64,000 bases of DNA from DAOULT01 sp964646625. GTDB taxonomy: Bacteria > Chloroflexota > Anaerolineae > CAZYHC01. Below, one piece after another: positions 7,328 through 15,216 of this stretch (positions within the stretch are counted from its first letter, which is position 1; every line of letters starts with the position of its first letter). The notes under the pieces are model-generated. The model had not been told where the DNA came from and did not search any database. It saw nothing but the letters and a program-made list of their open reading frames with translations. The stretch is from NCBI GenBank assembly GCA_964646625.1, contig CAZYHC010000002.1, positions 1 through 64,000 of the forward strand. Direction: 5' to 3'. Made by a program: the position numbers and the translations under genes.

Positions 7328-8299
7328 ATGAAGCAGGGAAGCATGAAAGAAGTCCAGGCGCTCGCTGAAAAGGTGATCGACAACGTAGCCACCGTCATCA
7401 TGGGCAAACGTCAGGAAATACAGACCACCGTGTTGGCCCTTCTGTGCCAGGGCCATTTGCTCATCGAGGACGTGCCCGGCGTAGGCAAGACCATGCTGGC
7501 CCGATCGATAGCCAAATCTATCGGCTGTACCTTTCGACGCATCCAGTTTACGCCAGACATGTTGCCCAGCGACGTGACCGGCGTATCGGTTTTCAACCAG
7601 AAGAGTGGTGAGTTCGAGTTTCGACCGGGGCCGATCATGGCCCAGGTGGTGTTGACCGATGAGATTAACCGTGCTACCCCCAAGACCCAGGCGGCCCTTC
7701 TGGAGTGCATGGAAGAGAGACAGGTGACCGTTGATGGCCTGACCTATCCCATGGCCCAACCCTTTCTGGTACTGGCCACCCAGAATCCCATCGAGTACGA
7801 GGGCACTTTTCCCTTGCCGGAGGCTCAATTGGACCGCTTCATGATGCGCGTCAGTCTGGGCTATCCACAGGCCGCGGACGAGATAGCTATGTTGGAATCC
7901 CAGCAGCACGCCCACCCCATCCAGGAGCTCAGTCAGGTGGTGACCGTCGAGGATTTGCTGGCCGCTCAGGAACGACTCAGGGACGTTCACGTCAGTCCTT
8001 TCATCAAAGAGTACATCGTGTCCATAGTCAACGCCACCCGTTCGCATCCCGATGTCTACCTGGGAGCCAGCCCCAGGGGCAGCCTGGCCCTGTACAAGAC
8101 CGCACAGGCCAGGGCCGCCGTGCTGGGACGGGAGTTCGTTATCCCTGACGACGTCAAGCTGCTGGCCCGCTTCACGCTGGCCCATCGTTTGATCATCAGC
8201 CCCGCAGCCCGCATAAAGAGCGTCAGTCCAGAGACCGTGCTCAAGGAGATCCTGGACTCTATATCCATACCGGGTGCCCGGGTAAGGGTCAGGCGTTGA
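7328..8299 (+). CDS. MoxR-family AAA ATPase
   Basis: Chaperone-like ATPase of the MoxR group, usually paired with DUF58/VWA proteins in assembly or maturation of other proteins. 323 residues: EDVPGVGKT (Walker A) at 47-55, Walker B VVLTDEINRATPKTQAALLE and sensor ATQNPIEYEGTFPLPEAQLDRF, all nearly consensus for MoxR. The C-terminal lid has the ASPRGSLALYKTAQARA segment. The ATG at 7343 is a possible alternative start with a slightly better ribosome binding site. The DUF58 partner is 1.9 kb downstream, beyond an intervening radical SAM gene. Confidence 0.95.
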   Translation: MKQGSMKEVQALAEKVIDNVATVIMGKRQEIQTTVLALLCQGHLLIEDVPGVGKTMLARSIAKSIGCTFRRIQFTPDMLPSDVTGVSVFNQKSGEFEFRPGPIMAQVVLTDEINRATPKTQAALLECMEERQVTVDGLTYPMAQPFLVLATQNPIEYEGTFPLPEAQLDRFMMRVSLGYPQAADEIAMLESQQHAHPIQELSQVVTVEDLLAAQERLRDVHVSPFIKEYIVSIVNATRSHPDVYLGASPRGSLALYKTAQARAAVLGREFVIPDDVKLLARFTLAHRLIISPAARIKSVSPETVLKEILDSISIPGARVRVRR

Positions 8300-8323
8300 A
8301 AAACAAAAACCATTATAACATGA

Positions 8324-8370
8324 AGGTGCCTGGCACAACGAACGTTCGCTGTTGGAAGTGCCAGGCACCT
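8324..8370. repeat. REP-like palindrome, copy 1
   Basis: AGGTGCCTGGCAC (8324-8336) and its exact complement GTGCCAGGCACCT (8358-8370) enclose a 21-base loop that contains ACGAACGTTCGCTGT. The same arms recur at 37386 and, with one difference per arm, at 31404. Sits between moxR and the radical SAM gene. Confidence 0.85.
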
Positions 8371-8389
8371 AGAGGAGATGAAATACATC

Positions 8390-10186
8390 ATGCCTAAAGC
8401 CGACCTGGTGTTGCTGCACGCCCCCAGTGTCTACGATTTCCGTAAGGAATCCATTCTATATGGCCCGGTCAGCGATCTGGTGCCTTCCACCCCTGTGTTT
8501 GAGTTATATCCTATTGGCTTCACCACCATCGCCGAATACCTGGAGCGACGCGGTTTCCGGGTGCGTATCGTCAACCTGGCCGTGCGGATGCTCAACGAGC
8601 CCCGTTTCGATGCCGAAAAGTTCCTGCGCTCTCTCGACCCTCTGGCCTTTGGCGTCGATCTGCACTGGCTGCCCCACGCTCAGGGGGCGCTGGAGGTAGC
8701 CAGCCTGGTTAAACGTCATCATCCCCATACCCCTGTTATCTTTGGCGGGTTCTCGGCCACCTATTATCACGAAGAATTGATAAATTACCCGCAGGTGGAT
8801 TACGTGGTGCGGGGTGATTCGACCGAGGAACCGATGGGGCAGTTAATGCGTTGTATCCAGGAGGGCCGCCAACCGGGCCAGGTCCCTAACCTGACCTGGC
8901 GAGACAGCCAGGGCGCAGTGCACGTCAATCCTCTATCCCACGTTCCGGATGACCTGGATTACGTGCTCCTCGATTACAGTTACGTGGTCAGGGCCGTAGC
9001 CCGCTATCGTGACCTGGCCAGCTTCGTCCCTTTCCAGCACTGGCTGGATTATCCCATCACCGCCGCGCTGACCTGTCGGGGTTGCACCCATAATTGTCGG
9101 ACGTGCGGCGGCTCGGCCCAGGCTTTTCGGGAGTTCCACGGGAGGAAAAAAACAGCCTACCGTAGTCCCGAAAATCTGGCCCAGGATATCCGCAACATTG
9201 GCCGCTTCAGCAATGGCCCGGTCATCATCCTGGGCGACATTCGCCAGCCGGGCCTGGATTACGCCGAACGTTTCCTGGAGGCTATGAAGGGCACCAATAA
9301 GCAGGTTATCATGGAGATTTTCGGCCCTGCCTCCCGCTCGTTCATCCAGCAGGTGGCGACCACCTTCCCCGGCTTCACCCTGGAAATCTCCCCGGAATCG
9401 CACAGCGAAGAGGTGCGAAAAGCCTTTGGACGCTCCTACAGTAACTGCGACCTCGAAGCTACGCTGGAATACGCCCTGGAGGCCGGCTGTCACCGGTTGG
9501 ACGTTTTCTTCATGGTTGGTCTGCCCAGGCAGGATTATCAGTCAGTCATGGACACCGTCGAGTACTGTGACTACCTCATGCAGCGTTTCAATGCCGGGGA
9601 TAGTAAGCGGCTGTTTCCTTTTATCTCCCCCTTGGCTCCCTTCCTCGATCCCGGCAGCCTGGTCTTTGAGAATCCAGAAGCCTATGGTTATCGCTTCTTC
9701 TATCGTACCCTGGAGGAGCATCGCCGGGCGCTGATGCAGCCCAGTTGGAAATACGTCCTCAATTACGAGACCCAATGGATGAACCGCGATCAGATCGTAG
9801 CCAGCACCTACCAGGCTGGTCTGGGGCTCAATCGTCTGAAGGCCCGCTATGGCCTCGTCGATCCGGCTCTGGCGGAGATCACCGAACGGCGTATCCGCCA
9901 GGCCATGGAGCTCATTGACCGGGTGGACGAGATCATGGAGATCGCCGATGAAGACGAGCGACAGTCTTTGTTGACCGCGCTTAAGGCCACTATTGATGGG
10001 GCCAGTCTCTCCACCGTATGCGACAAGCGAGAACTGGAGCTACCCGTTGGCCGCCTGCTCAAACTGAACGTGCCCAAAGTAGCCCTGTTCTTCCTGGGCG
10101 ATCTGTGGGCTAAAGTGCGTACCCTGTCGGGCGGAATAAGAGGCGGAGGGGTAGGACAAGCAAAACGGCCCGTCCCTGACCGTTAA
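8390..10186 (+). CDS. Radical SAM protein with N-terminal B12-binding-type domain
   Basis: 598-residue radical SAM enzyme of unknown substrate. Residues ~1-150 resemble a cobalamin-binding Rossmann domain (PIGFTTIAEYLERRGFRVRIVNLA, VIFGGFSATYYHEE). The radical SAM cluster motif is C232-x3-C236-x2-C239, with an extra Cys at 229 (CRGCTHNCRTCGG). ISPESHSEEVRKAFGRSYSN and FFMVGLPRQDY belong to the barrel. It resembles the family I recall as TIGR04190. The ATG at 8390 is preferred to 8378 because GAGGAG directly abuts 8378 but is 12 bases from 8390. It interrupts the usual moxR-DUF58 pairing. Confidence 0.88.
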   Translation: MPKADLVLLHAPSVYDFRKESILYGPVSDLVPSTPVFELYPIGFTTIAEYLERRGFRVRIVNLAVRMLNEPRFDAEKFLRSLDPLAFGVDLHWLPHAQGALEVASLVKRHHPHTPVIFGGFSATYYHEELINYPQVDYVVRGDSTEEPMGQLMRCIQEGRQPGQVPNLTWRDSQGAVHVNPLSHVPDDLDYVLLDYSYVVRAVARYRDLASFVPFQHWLDYPITAALTCRGCTHNCRTCGGSAQAFREFHGRKKTAYRSPENLAQDIRNIGRFSNGPVIILGDIRQPGLDYAERFLEAMKGTNKQVIMEIFGPASRSFIQQVATTFPGFTLEISPESHSEEVRKAFGRSYSNCDLEATLEYALEAGCHRLDVFFMVGLPRQDYQSVMDTVEYCDYLMQRFNAGDSKRLFPFISPLAPFLDPGSLVFENPEAYGYRFFYRTLEEHRRALMQPSWKYVLNYETQWMNRDQIVASTYQAGLGLNRLKARYGLVDPALAEITERRIRQAMELIDRVDEIMEIADEDERQSLLTALKATIDGASLSTVCDKRELELPVGRLLKLNVPKVALFFLGDLWAKVRTLSGGIRGGGVGQAKRPVPDR

Positions 10187-10205
10187 TCGAGATTGGACTT
10201 TTGCC

Positions 10206-11492
10206 ATGCGCTTCAAACAAAGCTGGCCTGTGTTCGTGCTCTGGGCGGTCACTTTCGTGGCCGCGCTGGGCACGGGACACGATCTCTTTTACAAATTGGC
10301 CTACTTTCTCTCGGCTCTCATCGTCATCTCTGTGCTGTGGGCCTGGCTGAATGTCAGCGGGGTAAGGCTGGAACGCCAGGCCCGTTCTACCCGCTCCCAG
10401 GTGGGTAAACCGTTCGAGGAACGTTTCACGGTCAATAATACCTTTCTCCTGCCCAAACTGTGGCTGGAGTTGGAAGATGGTTCCGACCTGCCCGGCCATC
10501 AGGTCAGCCGGGTGGTCAGCGCCCTGGGAGGACGAAGCAGCCACAGTTGGACGGTCAGAACCAACTGTTGGTGGCGGGGAAAGTTCACCCTGGGCCCCAT
10601 CGTTATGACCAGCAGCGACCCCTTTGGCCTGTTCGAGATGCGGCGCTTTTTCCCCTCTCGCTCGACGGTGATCGTCTATCCGGCCACCGTGGAGTTGCCC
10701 CACTTTGCCCCTTCTGTGGGGCAACTCCTGGGCGGCAGCATCGTGCACCGCCGCACCCACTACATCACTCCCAACGTCTCTACCGTGCGCGACTATGCTC
10801 CTGGCGACGGGTTCAACCGCATTCACTGGCCTTCTACCGCTCGCACGGGACGGCTTATCGTCAAAGAATTTGAACTGGACCCTACAGCCGATGTCTGGAT
10901 TTGCCTGGACATGGACGCTGAAGTTCAGGCCGGTCGGCCCTGGGCCCTTCCCGCGTACTTTCAGCGACGTGCTCAATGGCGTGATTCTGCGCTATTTTGG
11001 GCCGATGCTCCCCCCTCCAAGATGGAACCCCTGACCGAAGAGTACGGCGTGACCATCGCCGCCTCTGTAGCTCGACGCTTTCTGGCCCGCGAGCTGAGCG
11101 TGGGCCTGATCGCTTACGGCCGACGCCGGGAAATCATCCAGTCTGACCGGGGCGAGCGTCAGTTGCTCAAGATTCTGGAGGCCCTGGCCCTGGTCAGGGC
11201 GGAGGGACGCACCCCTCTGGCCGAGGTTCTGGCCGCAGAAAGCGCCCGTTTTGGGCGCCACGTCACCCTGGTGGTCGTCACTCCCTCGGCGGGCAAAGAT
11301 TGGGTGCTCGCCCTGCGCAACCTGGAGCGGCGAGGAGTGCGGACCATCGCCGTCCTCCTGATGGTTAACACTTTCGCCGCCGTGCGTGCCCCCCAGGAGG
11401 TACAGACTGAACTGGCGGCCAGCGCCATCACCACCTACCTGGTGAAGAGAGGGCAGCCTTTAGAATTGGCCCTGAGCCAGCCGGCCTGGTGA
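10206..11492 (+). CDS. DUF58 domain protein
   Basis: Membrane-anchored partner of MoxR ATPases. 428 residues: two hydrophobic segments in the first ~50 (FVLWAVTFVAAL, LAYFLSALIVISVLWAWL), a beta-rich middle domain, then the DUF58 signature DYAPGDGFNRIHWPSTARTG near residue 200, followed by a VWA-like region (VWICLDMDAEVQ). Starts 19 bp after the radical SAM gene, so probably co-transcribed. The function of the pair is inferred only from the family. Confidence 0.92.
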   Translation: MRFKQSWPVFVLWAVTFVAALGTGHDLFYKLAYFLSALIVISVLWAWLNVSGVRLERQARSTRSQVGKPFEERFTVNNTFLLPKLWLELEDGSDLPGHQVSRVVSALGGRSSHSWTVRTNCWWRGKFTLGPIVMTSSDPFGLFEMRRFFPSRSTVIVYPATVELPHFAPSVGQLLGGSIVHRRTHYITPNVSTVRDYAPGDGFNRIHWPSTARTGRLIVKEFELDPTADVWICLDMDAEVQAGRPWALPAYFQRRAQWRDSALFWADAPPSKMEPLTEEYGVTIAASVARRFLARELSVGLIAYGRRREIIQSDRGERQLLKILEALALVRAEGRTPLAEVLAAESARFGRHVTLVVVTPSAGKDWVLALRNLERRGVRTIAVLLMVNTFAAVRAPQEVQTELAASAITTYLVKRGQPLELALSQPAW

Positions 11493-11498
11493 TAAACG

Positions 11499-11532
11499 AA
11501 GAGCGAGGTGAATAACTTTTCATCCCGCTCTT
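11499..11532 (+). terminator. Terminator-like hairpin after the DUF58 gene
   Basis: AAGAGCG (11499-11505) pairs with CGCTCTT (11526-11532), and the stem extends inward by five more pairs after one mismatch. No clear T-run follows, so termination is only a possibility. Confidence 0.35.
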
Positions 11533-11649
11533 AACTGCTGGCCCGATTCGATGAAGAGAACTAAACATCAGACGGCGGTGCTCCATGAGCTGTCAGAAAT
11601 TTCTGGCGACACCAGACCAGGATTTCCCGTAGTTGTAATGCTCTCTCCC

Positions 11650-11670
11650 AAGTGTCTTTTGGCGACACTT
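11650..11670. repeat. Small hairpin upstream of the LacI gene
   Basis: AAGTGTC-TTTTGGC-GACACTT, a perfect 7-bp stem. TGGCGACAC also occurs about 55 bp earlier. Otherwise nothing is recognised between 11533 and 11723. Confidence 0.4.
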
Positions 11671-11723
11671 CTACTGACGTTGGTGTTGAACCTTAAAATT
11701 CGCTGCGAGCGTCTCAAAGGGTC

Positions 11724-11780
11724 TTGACAGGGGGAGGCAAGTTTGTTATACTTAAGTAAGCGGTTACGCAAGCGGTTACG
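11724..11780 (+). promoter_or_regulatory. LacI-gene promoter with tandem operator
   Basis: TTGACA (11724-11729), a 17-bp spacer and TATACT (11747-11752) form a near-consensus promoter. Directly after the -10, AAGCGGTTACG occurs twice in a 12-bp register (11758-11768, 11770-11780). Read on the other strand each is GTAACCGCTTGC-like, resembling LacI/CcpA-type operators with a central CG. Repressor binding here would block transcription start, so autoregulation by the adjacent LacI protein is the simplest reading. Confidence 0.65.
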
Positions 11781-11793
11781 TGAGAGAGGGGAG

Positions 11794-12801
11794 ATGGCGA
11801 CTATTCGAGATGTAGCCAAAAGAGCAGGAGTATCCACGGCCACGGTATCCCACGTCCTGAACAACACTCGCTTCGTCAGCGAGGAGACGCGGGCCGCCGT
11901 CCTCCAGGCCATTCGCGAACTTAACTACCACCCCAGCGCCATCGCCCGCAGCCTCAGCACGCGTAAGACCCAGACCATCGGCATGTTGGTCTCGGATATC
12001 ACCAATATCTTTTTCGGGGAGATGATCCGGGGCGTGATCGACGTGATCACTCCCCACGACTACAGCCTGCTGTTGTGCACCACGGAAGAGAGCCTCACCA
12101 GGGAAGAGGAATATTTGCACCTGCTCTTTAGTCGAAGGGTGGATGGCTTCATTGCGGCCGCCACCAGCCAGAAGTGGGCCACATTGCAGTTGGTGGAAGC
12201 CGTACAGATTCCTACCGTCTTCGTGGATCGCACCTTCGAAGGGATGAACGGCCCTTTTGTCGGCGTTGATAACGAGGGAGGAGCTTACCAGGCGGTGTCT
12301 CATCTTATCCAGGACGGGCACGAGCGGATCGGCATCGTGGCTGGCCTGGCCCGGATGTCCACCATGCGGGAACGCTTTCAAGGATACAAGCGTGCCCTGC
12401 GAGACCACGGTATCCCCCTGGATGAACAGTTGATGCTGTTCGGTGAGCTTTCGGTGGAGGGGGGACGGCGTTGCACCCTGGAGCTACTCAATACCATAGA
12501 GCCACCGACCGCTATTTTCTCAAACAACAACCTTCTCACCCTGGGCGTTCTGCTGGCCCTCAAACAATTGGAGTTGAAGTACCCTGAAGATGTGGCTTTG
12601 GTCGGCTTCGACGACCATCCCTGGGCCAGTGTTGCCTCTCCTGCCCTGACGACGGTTCGCCAGCCAGTCTATGAAATAGGTTGTACCGCCGCCAACATGT
12701 TGATGAAAATGCTGGCTGGTAAGTCTATTATAGAAGAACGTGTGTTCCTGAAAACGGAGCTTATCGTGCGGGAATCCTGTAAAGTGGGACCTCACGAATG
12801 A
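11794..12801 (+). CDS. LacI-family transcriptional regulator
   Basis: Sugar-responsive repressor. 335 residues: MATIRDVAKRAGVSTATVSHVLNN is the canonical LacI helix-turn-helix and hinge start. The periplasmic-binding-protein-like sensor domain follows, with TIGMLVSDITNIFFGEMIRG, VDGFIAAATS and DVALVGFDDHPWASVASPALTTVRQP. The ATG at 11794 fits this canonical N-terminus. It lies 260 bp before a sugar ABC transporter operon that it presumably controls; its effector is probably the imported sugar or its phosphate. Confidence 0.95.
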   Translation: MATIRDVAKRAGVSTATVSHVLNNTRFVSEETRAAVLQAIRELNYHPSAIARSLSTRKTQTIGMLVSDITNIFFGEMIRGVIDVITPHDYSLLLCTTEESLTREEEYLHLLFSRRVDGFIAAATSQKWATLQLVEAVQIPTVFVDRTFEGMNGPFVGVDNEGGAYQAVSHLIQDGHERIGIVAGLARMSTMRERFQGYKRALRDHGIPLDEQLMLFGELSVEGGRRCTLELLNTIEPPTAIFSNNNLLTLGVLLALKQLELKYPEDVALVGFDDHPWASVASPALTTVRQPVYEIGCTAANMLMKMLAGKSIIEERVFLKTELIVRESCKVGPHE

Positions 12802-12844
12802 TAGCTTCTTGTAGTCATAGGCTCTACATTGGCTCTAGCCTTCG

Positions 12845-12956
12845 CCCGGGGGCGGTGACTGTAATGTAAACGCAGATAAACGCTGGTGTTTTACCCCTTT
12901 ATCTGCGTTCATCGGTGTTCATTGGCGGTGGAGTATCCCCGAGACGGGGACTGGGA
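12845..12956. repeat. Intergenic element, GGGGGCGGTGA / CCCCGAGACG family, copy A
   Basis: Begins CCCGGGGGCGGTGA (12845-12858) and ends CCCCGAGACGGGGACTGG, as in copy B at 41154. It encloses a perfect 12-bp inverted repeat, AACGCAGATAAA (12869-12880) with TTTATCTGCGTT (12898-12909). Confidence 0.6.
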
Positions 12957-12970
12957 GCAGAGGCAAGCAG

Positions 12971-13043
12971 AAAGGAGGTGATGTTGCCAAACTACTTGGG
13001 CTTGTTGAAGGCTGGTAAATTAACCTATAGCTTCTTCAATTAA
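12971..13043 (+). promoter_or_regulatory. Leader with strong extra Shine-Dalgarno and 20-codon ORF
   Basis: AAAGGAGGTGATG, an almost perfect complement of the 16S rRNA tail, stands 91 bp before the binding-protein start. An ATG at 12981 opens 20 codons (MLPNYLGLLKAGKLTYSFFN) to a TAA at 13043. The spacing from GGAGG to this ATG is very short, so it may be a standby ribosome site and not a translated leader. The same layout precedes the other three binding-protein genes. Confidence 0.45.
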
Positions 13044-13061
13044 TCAATAAAGGAGAGGAAA

Positions 13062-14063
13062 ATGAAAGAGCAAAAGATCAGCCGTAGACGATTTGCGTTG
13101 GGCATGATGGCCGCAACCGCGGGAGGTGTTCTCGCCGGATCTGGCGCTGCTCCTGCACGGGCAGCCGAAGAGGAAATCTATGGCATGGTTGTGTTCCTGA
13201 AGGGCTCGGAGTTCTTCAACTGGTGCTACAAGGGCATGATGGATGCCGCGGCGCGCATCGGTCCGCACATAAAGACCGAGCTCCAGGGTCCTGCGGAATG
13301 GGACGCCTCGCTGGAGGCACGAGCTATCGAGGAGTTGACCGCCAGGGGTGTGACCGGCATCCTCACCACGGCGGGAGACGCGGCTCCGATGGTGCCGTCA
13401 ATTGACACCGCCATAGAGGCCGGGATTCCGGTGATCACGTTCGATTCCGACGCGCCAGCCAGCAAGCGGCTGTGCTTCTGCGGTACGCACAACTACAATG
13501 CGGGTTATAAGGCCGGCGAAGCCATGGCGGAATGGCTGGAGGGCAAGGGCAAGATAGCGATCTCCACCTTCCCAGGACCTGACCACCTGGTGAAGCGCGT
13601 GAACGGGTTCCTGGATGCCCTGGCGGCAAACGCACCCGATATCGAGACCATAACCGTCAATGACGAGGGCAAGGTCGAGGTAGCTGAAGCCCAGTTGACC
13701 GCGGCACTTCAGGCCGATCCCGAGATCACCGGCATCTTTGCCGCGCACGGCAACCCTGGTCCCGGCGGCTGCGCGGCGGTCCGCACCGTGGGCAGGATAG
13801 GAGAGATCCAGGTCATGGGGTTCGACTTCGGCATGCCCAACATCGAGCTGATTGAAAAAGGCGAGATGAAGGCCACGGTCGGACAGAATCCCTACCTCAT
13901 GGGCTTCACGAGCATGCTGCTGGCCTACGGCGCGAAGTACCCCACCGAGGTGAAGTCCACGAACCCTGGTCTCGGCCACTGCGTGAACGCCGACGTCGAT
14001 ACCGGGGTGGCGATTCTCTACGAAGAAGACGTCCAGATGTACAAGAGCCCGCCCAAGTTATGA
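13062..14063 (+). CDS. Sugar ABC transporter substrate-binding protein (CUT2, RbsB-like), Tat signal
   Basis: Extracytoplasmic receptor delivering a sugar to the permeases encoded downstream. 333 residues. The N-terminus has a twin-arginine motif (SRRRFALG, residues ~8-15) followed by a small/alanine-rich stretch ending near APARAAEE, so export is probably by Tat. The mature part is a type-I periplasmic fold: GVTGILTTAGDAAPMVPSIDTAIEAGIPVITFDSDAP and ITGIFAAHGNPGPGGCAAV are typical RbsB-family segments. AGGAGAGG precedes the start. Ligand unknown; the ribose/xylose/galactofuranose group is plausible. Confidence 0.93.
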   Translation: MKEQKISRRRFALGMMAATAGGVLAGSGAAPARAAEEEIYGMVVFLKGSEFFNWCYKGMMDAAARIGPHIKTELQGPAEWDASLEARAIEELTARGVTGILTTAGDAAPMVPSIDTAIEAGIPVITFDSDAPASKRLCFCGTHNYNAGYKAGEAMAEWLEGKGKIAISTFPGPDHLVKRVNGFLDALAANAPDIETITVNDEGKVEVAEAQLTAALQADPEITGIFAAHGNPGPGGCAAVRTVGRIGEIQVMGFDFGMPNIELIEKGEMKATVGQNPYLMGFTSMLLAYGAKYPTEVKSTNPGLGHCVNADVDTGVAILYEEDVQMYKSPPKL

Positions 14064-14121
14064 TCTGACGCGGGATACGTGAGGAAATCCCACTTGTTGG
14101 TGGTGTTTCCCTATCAATGGC

Positions 14122-14156
14122 CTCCTCCCTCTCCCAAGCTTTGGGAGAGGGAGGAG
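14122..14156 (+). repeat. 16-bp perfect hairpin between binding protein and permease genes
   Basis: CTCCTCCCTCTCCCAA (14122-14137) and its exact complement (14141-14156) around a 3-base GCT loop. No T-run follows. Such intercistronic hairpins often protect the upstream mRNA so that binding protein exceeds permease. Confidence 0.85.
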
Positions 14157-14181
14157 ATGCCCGAAGAGGTAGGAACAGAAT

Positions 14182-15213
14182 ATGTCAACATCAGATTCTG
14201 GCACCTTGACGTACAGAAGGCAAGCCATCCAGGCCTGGCTGACCAGATTTTTCAGAGCCAGGGCGACGACCTTGCTGCTCATCAACCTGGTCGTGGGGCT
14301 GGTTCTCACGATTCTTACGTGGCTAATCTATCAACAGCCCCGGTTTCTAGACCCAAAGAACCTGGCGTCCGTGGTCATGGGGATGACCTATGACCTGTTG
14401 ATGGCCATGGGCATGACGCTGGTGTTGATCCTGGGCGGTATTGACCTTTCCGTTGGCTCCGTCCTGGGTTTATCCGGCGTGGCGACCACCATGCTGTTGA
14501 GTAAGCATGTGGTCGGGGGGGTGGTACCTGTGCCTGTGGCGGTGATAGTCGGCCTCAGCGTGGCTGCGGCGTGCGGCGCTTTGAACGGTCTGGGGGTGGC
14601 CCGGCTCAAGATAGCGCCTTTCATCGTCACGCTGGGCATGATGGCCATCGCGCGGGGGCTCGCCACCGTGCTGACCTCGGGCTGGTATATCTCCGGCCTA
14701 CCGGATAGTTATCTGGCGATCGGGCAAGGAACCCTCCTGGGAGTACCGTACCCCGTGTACATCGGGCTACTGATATTGCTGGTGTTCAATTATCTGCTCA
14801 AACATTGGAAGCCACTCAACCAGGTATTTTACGTCGGGAGCAATCCATCGGCGGCGGCGCTATCCGGCATACGTGTCACGTTAGTGACTTTCTCCGGCTA
14901 CGTGATCAGCGGCCTGTTGGCGGGGGTGGCCGCCATCTTCATGACGTCGCGCCTGGCGATGGGGTTCTTTCAGTTTGGTCTCGTAGCTGAGCTTAACGCC
15001 ATTGCCGCCGCCGTCATCGGGGGAGCGAGCTTTGCCGGCGGATCGGGAGATCTCGTGGGCACCTTCCTGGGTGTGCTGTTGCTCGCCGTCATTAAAAACG
15101 GGTTCGTCCTGCTGAAGGGTAACCCGAACTGGCAGAACGTGGTCAGCGGCGCAATCGTGTTCGTGGCTATCGCGGTCGACGCGTATCGGAGGAGGAAGGA
15201 AACCAGGGAGTAG
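14182..15213 (+). CDS. Sugar ABC transporter permease 1 (CUT2, RbsC-like)
   Basis: Inner-membrane permease subunit, 343 residues with about nine hydrophobic segments. GMTLVLILGGIDLSVGSVLGLSG, IAPFIVTLGMMAIARGLATVLTSG and AAAVIGGASFAGGSGDLVGTFLGVLLLAVIKNGFVLL are classic RbsC/XylH/YtfT-family segments. GAGGT precedes the ATG. It is separated from the binding-protein gene by a strong hairpin and from the ATPase gene by 3 bp. Confidence 0.95.
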   Translation: MSTSDSGTLTYRRQAIQAWLTRFFRARATTLLLINLVVGLVLTILTWLIYQQPRFLDPKNLASVVMGMTYDLLMAMGMTLVLILGGIDLSVGSVLGLSGVATTMLLSKHVVGGVVPVPVAVIVGLSVAAACGALNGLGVARLKIAPFIVTLGMMAIARGLATVLTSGWYISGLPDSYLAIGQGTLLGVPYPVYIGLLILLVFNYLLKHWKPLNQVFYVGSNPSAAALSGIRVTLVTFSGYVISGLLAGVAAIFMTSRLAMGFFQFGLVAELNAIAAAVIGGASFAGGSGDLVGTFLGVLLLAVIKNGFVLLKGNPNWQNVVSGAIVFVAIAVDAYRRRKETRE

Positions 15214-15216
15214 ACT

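Noticed and set aside
7121..8368. 415-codon minus-strand frame opposite moxR
   Set aside because: moxR is unambiguous on the plus strand; the antisense frame runs through a palindrome and intergenic DNA.
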